A stretch of DNA of 64,000 nt. Origin: Anniella stebbinsi (Eukaryota; Chordata; Lepidosauria; Squamata; Anniellidae). Shown one piece after another: positions 53,861-64,000 of the stretch. The notes beneath the pieces were generated by a model. It saw nothing but the letters and a program-made list of their open reading frames with translations. It did no database searches and had not been told where the DNA came from. Where the stretch lies: assembly GCA_029215795.1 (NCBI GenBank), contig JARDYH010000003.1, positions 266,590,562 to 266,654,561 of the forward strand. Direction: 5' to 3'. A program made the translations under genes and the position numbers. Positions within the stretch are counted from its first letter, which is position 1. Each line of letters opens with the position of its first letter.

Positions 53861-56800
53861 TTTATTGTGATATACATAGGAAACTATCAGACCCTTTAGG
53901 CTACTAATACCTACATCAAAATGCCCCCGTGAAGAAAACCCACCGGCCTTCTCTTAAAAGCTGCTTCTCTTGCTGAGGGAAATTTACAGAGTGTGTCAAA
54001 TGAGGACACGCAAAGCTTATGGTATGTACTTTAAGCAATATTTTTTTTATTTTTGTTTTTTTTCAATTAAGGGACAAAATGGGTGAATGAACAGGGTAAT
54101 GCAGACAACTGCCCAAATAAAAAAATAAAAAAGACCCCCCCAAAAAAACACAAGACAGTGGTTTTCCCAATAGAACTTAACAAAGACTAGGAAAAAAATA
54201 CAATAAAGAGCCAGGTTGTCAATGACCTTTGGTCATCTAAATAATTATTTAAAAAAAACAAAAAAAAAACAAAAAACAAAGATCAAATCCAACGCCGCTG
54301 TTCTGAACAGAGCGCGTAAGCAATAATAAATAGTGACTTCCATAGTAAAAGATAAAATTTCAAGTTACGACAAACAGCTTTCATTACAGGAATAGAAAAG
54401 GCCGATCATAACAAAATATTTTGCATTGCCATATACAAAAAAGGTATCGACTCCAGCGGGGCTCTCTCTTTTTAATATGCTTTGCATATGAAATCCTTTC
54501 CGATCTAAATATATAAAGCACCATTTTAATTTTTTTTTTCTTTTTGGCAATGGAAAAAAAAAACCTGCAAAACTTTATTTTCCCCCCCTCCTTTCGTTCT
54601 GTTTTTTTTTTAACACATTTTTTTTCTTTTACTGCATATGAAGTTTAAGATGCTGGAATGTAAAGGGATAAGAGAAGAAGAAAAAGGACCAAAGAGCACA
54701 CTATAGAACAAACCAACATCATCACCTTGCATTGCTGCATACAATATGGCAGCGGAAAACAAAGAATCCCCCCAAAAGAACTCTGATATGTACAACCATC
54801 TGCGACACTCATTTAGTGCGACATTCAAACAGATTTTTTCTTCACCCGCCCCCACCCCCCAAAAAAACAGCCATTATATGGCCTCTTATCTGTACAATGT
54901 CACACTTTCCTTGTCGATTTTTTTTGAAACATACAAATATTTTGAACTATATTATCCTGCCAAATTAAAAAAAATATACTGTGGCAGCCTGTTTGTGTGT
55001 CTGTCTGTGTGTGTGTCTATGTGTGTCGGTGTGTGTTTTTCCACTACCAAAAAAGGTACTTTGATACCTTTTTTTTTTTAAAGAGAAACAAGCAACAGTT
55101 AAAAATACAAGCTTCATTATAAATACTATAGTGCCTACTCTAGGTGAACATTAAATTCAAATACCATTCTAGAAATTACAGAAAAAAGAGACCATAAATG
55201 CGTTTTTCTTCTTTTTTTGTTTGTTTGATTTTCTTCTTCTTAGCATAGGAACCAACAGGAGTGTGCATTTTCCTATATTTAAGTACTATATATTCTTAAA
55301 CCTTTTCCCAATGCATTTATTTTACAACCTGAAGAGTTGTGGTGGTATATCCAAGGCATAGGATTTTCAACTACTGGTTTTCAATGAAGAACAGGTCTTG
55401 TACATCACCAAGACAATGAACCCTAAAATACATTTTTCTCCCCTAAACCTAATGAAGTGTGTGTTTTTTTTAAAAAAAAATCATAACGTTTATATTTTTA
55501 AAAGTTTTTGTACAAAAAAAAAAGAAGAAAACACATCCTTGCACTGTAGGAGCAAGATCAATCGTTCGTTATTTTTTAATATAACTGCAGGACCTGTTCC
55601 CATTCACAGCGCCGTAACGTTGTGTCCCAGTCATTAGTCAAGTAAAACGGCAAGCTGGCAGAGTTTTTTATATGCTCATCATGAGATCATGCTCAATTTT
55701 TTTAAAAAAACAAAATTTTCATTAATCTTGCAATTTTTCCCTTAAAAGTATAGACCTGTAAACTGGGAAAATTGTACAGTGCATTTAAATTGTCCTATCT
55801 GAGCAGTCTTAAAAGTTTTTTTATACTCAACCTGTGTACCTCTGATTAAAGAAAAAGATACAGACACGACAGGCGGAGTCAAGTGCTATGTGAACATCCA
55901 GTGGGGCAAATGCTAGCTTAATCGTAAAAACAATGAATCCTTTTTCCATGTTAACACAACTAGCACATAGCATATGATAAAAAACAAAATAAAATGAAGA
56001 GCAACTTTTAGGGAGCACAGACATACGCTGCTACTCTTTTTAAATTATCTTTCTTCCTCTCTCTTTTTTTTCTAGAATGTCACACTTCAAGGCAAATCGT
56101 AATAGCTCATAGTTAATCATCACATCAATATTAGCTTATAATCTGTTCTTAGTTTCAAATGGCAAAACAGTACCACATTGTGCTAATAAATCATTACACT
56201 TGGCTTTTAGTTCTTGTGTTGTTGTTGTTTTTGCTACGTGTTACACTCAGTAAAATATTATTGCCGGACTGTTTATACATCTTTCACTATATAGAGAGAT
56301 CAATAGATCGATATACCGTACGCAAGGTTGTACATTTCTAATTTGATTGTCAAGTTGACAACCGACCGGACTCGGACTTAATCGTTTTCATTTATTTTCT
56401 TTTTAGGTTTTATTTTTGTTTGTGTGCCAGAATCTCTAAAAAATAATTTTAATTTTTTTTAAAAAAAAAGTTCATGGAATCTTCAGAACATGAATTTTCT
56501 TCCTAGTGTATTTTATCATTTTCCAAGGCCTTTCACAATTTCACATTCTTTCTTATCAAAATAATAACCTTAATTTTAAACTGGGGGTGGGGTGTGTGGC
56601 AGTACGTGCAGGCAGGATATCAGTGATAGAGGTGACAAAGAAAATCCTCTGAGATGGTGGTGGTTGCTTTCAACTCTTCCTAGAGCAGAAATGGAGTTAT
56701 GTGACAGTTTTGGGAGTTTTTTTTAGTCTAAACAGGGAGGTGGGGCAGGAATCAAATGATAATTAACTAGGACTTGTTGGGTTTTCTTTTGATAATTTTT

Positions 56801-57818
56801 TTATTTTTATTTATTTTTTTGCTTCTAGGTAGCCACTGTTGTGAGAAATACAATACAGAGTTATCGGCTAGGTCCTAAAGGACTCATTTAAATTGCCCAG
56901 TGCGAACGTTGAGCTACGAGTTTAGAACAAGTAGGGTTGCCACAAACATGGCTTAAATAGATCCAAGGCACTCAGATTTCCATTTTAAACCAAATGATAG
57001 TACAAATTTACCTTTTCGTTTATGTCCTTATTTTTCAATTAAAGGCCTATTTTTCCTCCTCCTCCCCCACCCCAACCCCCCAAAAACAATTGATACGTTA
57101 AATCCTTTTAAAGACAGAAATCAAGGTAACACAACGGATCCTTTTCCTCCTTTGCAGTGTTATCCATCTGTCCACAGAGGGTTAATTTAAAGTACATTTT
57201 TACTCTATATGATTCAAAACAAAATTGTACATGATATGTATTACAGAATGTATGCAGCATGGTTGCTTCTGTTAAAAAATGTTCTGTTGTTTTGTTTTTC
57301 TCTTCCCTCTCTTTTTTTTCCTGGAAAATTACTCGAAAACAGCTCTGGGGCTGTCTGCGTTTGTGGGGGGTGTGTGTGTGTGTGTTTTACACGCGCACAT
57401 GTGTGTGTGTGTTGTTATCTTTTTGTTTGTTTGCTCAGCAACGAATCAGGGGACAATTTCTTCTTTTTAAAAAAACAGCCATAACATACCATACATGCTG
57501 TCTAATTTTTTTAAAAAAATTAATAAACATACACAACATGTAAATTATTGCACAAGAGAAAGGCTCAAAGTTTGCGTAGTATTGCCCCAATACAGATCAT
57601 GCATTCAAATGGTGAAAACAGGAAAGAAAAAAACAAAAAGGGAAAAAAACCAAATGAAAAAGGGAAATGAAAAAAACAGGTGTGCTGGTGGCAAGCACTT
57701 TCTTAATATCATCCTTAGCTTCCATTATTTTACTCACAAGGGACTAGAAAACCTCTACAAGGGGAGGTGGGATTAGGTTGGGGAAAGGAAAGGGGAAGGG
57801 GGACATGTTAATATACCT
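53861..57818 (-). other. BCL11A: BCL11A XL 3'UTR (probable extent)
   Basis: AT-rich sequence directly downstream of the XL stop codon, almost free of mobile elements and full of T- and A-runs, as in the long conserved BCL11A 3'UTR. Minus-strand AATAAA signals are at 55321-55316, 54579-54574 and 53866-53861. The human exon 4 is about 5.2 kb, which would place the end near 54.6 kb. The 53866 signal gives about 6.0 kb. TG-rich tracts lie at 54990-55040 and 57366-57412. The exact end is inferred, not seen. Confidence 0.7.
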
Positions 57819-59896
<2,078 letters not shown>

Positions 59897-60150
59897 CCTG
59901 GTGGATCAGACAGAAGATTCATCTGGTCTCCTTTTCCCCAATCATTTGCTGGTTTCTTTTGTACAGTTTCCCCCCTGTTCTAAACAGGTAAAAAGCCTCT
60001 CCTAAGAGCTTTAAACTGAAGAGCTTTAAGAGCTTTAAGCTAAAACATGCTGGTATTCTTTTGATCCCACCCACTGTAAGATTGCCTCCCAAGAGCTTCT
60101 CTGAAATGGAATTTGGTGCTTGGGCCTGAAAGAGGTTCCCCAGCCCTAGG
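59897..60150 (-). mobile_element. CAGCCCGAGGGCC-family element next to the exon 4 acceptor
   Basis: On the minus strand: GGGGAACCTCTTTCAGGCCC, AAATTCCATTTCAGAGAAGC, TTTTAGCTTAAAGCTCTT, CTCTTAGGAGAGGC and TCTGATCCACCAGGGCTTAA follow the family. GAGCTTTAA words are locally repeated three times at about 60009-60040. The end near 59897 is approximate. Confidence 0.65.
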
Positions 60151-61200
60151 ACTGGCTCCTCCTCTAGGAATTTGGCTAACCCGCTTCTATAGACCTTGGC
60201 TACTGCCCCATCTTGTGGCAATGAACCCTGCAAATACATTTTGCATTTTGGGAAGAAGGGCTTTCTTTAGTCTGTCCTGATCACCTGCCTATTTCACCAG
60301 ATGACCCCCGAGATCTAATATTGTGAGAGAGGAAGAAAAAAACTCTACCCATTTCCTCCATATCATGCTAATTTTATAAACCTCTGTCTTACACAACTGG
60401 CAATCACTGGGATGGGCTAAGGTTTATCTCAACCCCCCTCCAAGTTATCATTTTCTATAGTGCTAAAAGAAAAGAAACCTCCAGAAATACTTTAAATGCA
60501 ACCGTTATAATACATCAACAGATACATTCCAAATATGACTAATATCCCAATCCTAGACCAATTTACACCAATCCACATTGTGGCTATAAACCTAAACACA
60601 TTTATCTGGGAATAAGTAGCATCAAACTCAGTGAGGCATACTTCCTAGTGGATATGCATAGGGTTGAGCTGTTAGGATTATAGCCCAAAGCCATAGGTAT
60701 CAAGCCTCTGGCTTTGGGGTATTTCTCCTGTATCTTATGAGACTACTCTTTAACCAGTTTTTTGAGGATCATACCAGACTCTGTGATCCTGAAAGTAGTT
60801 AACCTGTAGGCCTTGAATCACTTCAGTTCTAGGGTACTTTCACTAATGTAAATGAGATTATTTCAGTGTAAATTGAAGATCCATTTATTCCCAATGTGGC
60901 TCACTTCCAAAGAAATATGTTTAGGGTTATAGTCATTTAGTCTAATCCTATATGTGCTTACTTGGAACTGCCTTTAATGCAACTTATTCCTGAGTAAGCA
61001 TACACATGATTGCAGCCTAAAGTTGCATACTTACTTGAAAACAAGTCCTATTGAAATAAATAGATTTCTGAATATGCATGCCAAGGATCATACTGTAAAT
61101 CGTAGGATTGGGACCTAAGCCAACCAATTATATGCCACTCTTCCTTAGCAAACATGTAAACACTAAAAATAAACCAATTCCATTAAGAAAGCCTCCAGAT
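60151..61200. other. BCL11A intron 3, unassigned
   Basis: No exon or repeat of the families above was recognised. Exon 3 of BCL11A was looked for on the minus strand and not found. Confidence 0.5.
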
Positions 61201-61520
61201 TAGGCTGACCAGATAAAATCCAGGTCAGGGCTCATGTAACTTTAACAGTTGTAGAGAAAAGGGAATTTCAGCCAGTGTTATTTGTATGCAATTAGTTCCT
61301 GGTGAAATCCCCTCTTCATCGCAACAGTTAAAGTTGCAGGGGCCCTGCCTTCTTTTGTATATGGTCACTCTAGTATAGTGCCTGCAACTTTAACTGTTGT
61401 AATGAAGAGGGGATTTCACGAGGAACTAATTGCATACAAATGACACTGGCTGAAATTCCCTTTTCTCTACAACTGCTAAAGTTACATGAGTCCTGTCCTC
61501 CTTTTCAGATGGTCAGCCTA
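61201..61520 (+). mobile_element. Palindromic hAT-type MITE, copy 15 (subfamily II, hybrid arms)
   Basis: Perfect target-site duplication CTCCAGAT at 61193-61200 and 61521-61528. The left terminus is of the AGATAAAATCCAGGTCAGGG type and the right terminus is the inverse of the TGAAAAGGAGGACAGG type. The two outer ends are therefore from different sub-variants, unlike all other copies. The inner arms still pair. The loop is in plus orientation. It lies inside BCL11A intron 3. Confidence 0.97.
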
Positions 61521-61945
61521 CTCCAGATTATAGACTGTTTTAAGTTGGCAGTATAAGAAATGAAATCAGAAATAAATGATACCGTACAACCTTTACCGCC
61601 CCCTCCAACTGGCTTATGAGTCCACCCCAAAACTCTAGGTAACCAGTGTTGGATAAAAAAAAAATGCTATTTACATATGGGCTTTTAACAGGCAAAGGTT
61701 AGGTGAAAATGAAGTTTGATTATTCAGACTCTACATTTTGACTAAGCTGGCTGAATATCCAAATTCAGTGTGGTTGAATTCAGTGCCCATTGAAACCATA
61801 TTGTTTTATTGAAAATGCACAGAACTCTAAACGCCAATTTGATATGTAGCTATGTAGCTATATTATATAACAATTTATTTTAAAAGGTAGCACAGACAAG
61901 CACTTGCACCAAATAGTTTAGTAAGAGATTCCCCTGTCTGGCTGC

Positions 61946-62108
61946 GCTCATTCATTCATTCATTCATTCATTTCATTTTTAGCCCAGTCTTCCTCCAAAG
62001 AGCTCAGGAGTGGTGAATATGATCCTTTCTCCTTTATCCTCACAACAACCCCGTTAGGGATTAAGACCCAAAGGCAATCGCTGGCTCAACGTCACCCAAT
62101 AAGATTTA
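61946..62108 (-). mobile_element. Sauria-type SINE fragment with (ATTC)n
   Basis: Plus-strand blocks TCATTTTTAGCCCAGTCTTC, CCTTTATCCTCACAACAACC and CAACGTCACCCAATAAGAT are the complement of the SINE body; the tail side has six ATTC units at about 61949-61972. Confidence 0.65.
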
Positions 62109-62423
62109 GTGTTTCTTTTCTACAAAGATTGTGTGTCTGTGTCTCTCCTGCAGCGTCTAGCCCTTAAAATTCGTGACATGTGTCATTATGTTGTGAATCT
62201 CCCTGCTCCTACAGGCAGCAGCCATTGACACAGAGTCTGGGTTCGTACAACATGACAATCCACGTTCATGGGTTGTGTATGGCTGTTGTTGAACCATGGG
62301 GTGTTGATGACATCACATCACTCTTTAGGAAAAAAAAATGCTGTGAGGGAGAAACAGGCAGGGAATATAGGGTTTCCGCTTCCAGCACTATGAAAGTGGT
62401 ATAAAAGACGTATAAGGAGGCAA

Positions 62424-62605
62424 GAGCTACACTACTGCTTTATAGCTGTATTGAAGTGCACTGACAACTGTTGGGGCCCATTGACACACGCCGTATACCG
62501 CTTTCATACCGCTTTCAGTGTTATATCCTGCTTGGTGTAGGTGTGTCATGGGCCCGAACAGTTGTCAGTGCACTTCAATACCACTGTAAAGCAGTAGTGA
62601 AGATC
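62424..62605. mobile_element. Foldback element, CTACACTACTGCTTT family
   Basis: Arms CTACACTACTGCTTTATAGC, TATTGAAGTGCACTGACAAC, GGGCCCATTGACACAC and the inverse GTGTGTCATGGGCCCGAACA, GTTGTCAGTGCACTTCAATA, TAAAGCAGTAGTGAAGATC pair over about 75 bases. The central part has CCGCTTTCATACCGCTTTCA, a short tandem. Confidence 0.8.
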
Positions 62606-63599
62606 CTGCCCTAGTTTGCCAATTTGGACATTCGCCCACATGATTCCTCAACTCCCTTGGCAGATCCCCTTTACCCCCTTGGGAATCCCTGGCACAGTCA
62701 TTCCAAGCAGACCCACGTCCTTAAAAAGATCGCATCAATACGCAGAAGCCCAGATGTACATTCAATGGGCAATTAAAGACACGTGCCTGAAGTTGACTGA
62801 AATAAATATCAGTGTACCCACAATGAGAGTAACCATCATATGAAGGACTAGCAAACAACCCAGCTTGGCATGGATTGATAAAGAGTTTGATAGCTGTCAA
62901 GAGTTGGGCACATTATGCCTGCCCTCTCTGAATGAAGCCATTCCCACTGGAACCCCGAGGCAGAGCCCCTATAGCCTCCTGAGGGAGGGGTCTGTCTACT
63001 CCATTCTAATGAAGTGGGGACTGTCTCACAGCAGGAGCAGAAGTCAGACGTATAACTCTGTTGCTCAGTCTGCTAATTTCTCCTGGATTTAAATTGTAAG
63101 GATTGCAAAGCTAAATACTGGTTAGGGAAGTCTGCCACTAGGGGCTGAAGATGGTACTGTTCGACCACTTGGACACCGTTGAATTAATTAAAATTAATGT
63201 ATTGTAAAAACAAAATAACCCAGACGTGCTCCCCCTTTTTTGGATGGAATTCCGGGAGGGAAGTTCTAACCCTTCTCTCCCTGAGCATGTTGGTCCTGAT
63301 CCAAACCGGGATTGCATGCAGTTACACTGGAGTAAAACAAACAAACAACCTCAGCTACACCAACATGGCAATCAGAGCGTGTAGTCTGGCTGTTAGACAG
63401 CTGGGATGGGAGAGGCTTTCACTTTGGAGTGTTGCTTGCAGTCGGAGTAGACAGTCCTAAACTAGATGGACCAATGGTCAGACTCCATATAAAATAGCAT
63501 AATAGAAGGTAAAAATAAATAAATCAGGTACTGTAGCAGTTATATCCATGTTGTTCTGTTTCACTGGTCTTTTCCACCAAGAACAGTTTGTAAATTGAA
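62606..63599. other. BCL11A intron 3, mostly unassigned
   Basis: 63440-63500 has a CR1-like 3' remnant (CTAAACTAGATGGACCAATG, GTCAGACTCC). Nothing else was recognised. Confidence 0.45.
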
Positions 63600-64000
63600 A
63601 TGACAGCAAAGATAAGTAGAAATAAATATCTGGGCAGCTTAAGACTGTATATGTGGTGGGACTGTCCCCAGATTCAACACTTTTGGTCTGGAGTATTTGG
63701 GGTGATTTCAGATATTGTTAGTTGCATCATTGTGCCGGAACCCCTGTTGGCATTGTTATCTCTAATGGATAATGTAAGAGGCAATTTGCCGGACTGTGAG
63801 GTAATCCATTTTTTGTTACTAGCAGCACGCCTAGAAATAGTGCAACATTGGAAAACAGGTGCCGGTTGCAAAATGCAGGGATGGTTCACCAATATCTGGA
63901 AAATTGCACTTTCAGAGAGGCTAACCCACCATAGCAGAGTTCTGAGAGGGGTGGCCAAGTATGACCACTTCATGGAAACCTGGCTTCCCTACATTGCGTT
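63600..64000 (+). pseudogene. L1 LINE ORF2 C-terminal fragment, runs off the window
   Basis: The plus strand is open in one frame from an ATG at about 63599 to the edge. It encodes RLYMWWDCPQIQHFWSGVF (the conserved MWW-C-FW block of L1 ORF2 C-termini), later HFLLLAARLEIVQHWKTGA, MQGWFTNIWKIALSERLTH and MKWSYL-free sequence ending KYDHFMETWLPYIA. The order and spacing fit L1 ORF2 downstream of the reverse transcriptase. The zinc-knuckle segment before it is degenerate, so it is probably a 5'-truncated, dead copy. It is in antisense to BCL11A. Confidence 0.82.

Overview
The window is a stretch of vertebrate chromosome, almost certainly from a squamate reptile (probably a lizard). The evidence is a tRNA-derived Sauria-type SINE, a 5S-rRNA-derived SINE with a BovB-like tail, near-complete CR1 and degraded L2-like LINEs, L1 ORF2 sequence, many hAT-type miniature elements, and long GA/TC/CA microsatellites. 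There are no bacterial features.

The only protein-coding gene I can support is BCL11A, on the minus strand at the right end. The large exon 4 (57819-59824) encodes zinc fingers 1 to 6 of the XL isoform and is followed by a long AT-rich 3'UTR reaching about 53.86 kb. About 14 kb further downstream is the small alternative terminal exon (from 43988), which ends both the L and S isoforms and is read in two overlapping frames. 59825-64000 is part of the intron upstream of exon 4. Everything left of about 38-43 kb looks like the intergenic desert downstream of BCL11A.

The non-coding part is an archive of mobile elements. At least 15 copies of one roughly 320-bp, almost fully palindromic hAT-type MITE are scattered from 2.6 kb to 61.5 kb. 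Twelve of these have recognisable 8-bp target-site duplications, eight of them perfect. Other foldback and miniature families, CR1-like, L2-like and L1 fragments, and Sauria and 5S SINEs fill much of the rest, often nested. A degenerate but nearly full-length CR1 occupies about 30.0-34.65 kb on the minus strand. Two small RNA retrocopies carry clear target-site duplications: a 3'-truncated U2 snRNA pseudogene with an A-rich tail (34671-34807), and a tailless 5' half of tRNA-Lys (26898-26929).

Between the repeats are single-copy stretches (about 10.3-10.6, 18.15-18.44, 22.1-22.6, 28.3-28.85 and 38.2-38.8 kb) that look unlike repeats and are candidates for conserved regulatory DNA or, for the last one, a distal 3'UTR end. 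That assignment is inference only. No complete transposase, rRNA gene, CRISPR array or viral gene was recognised.
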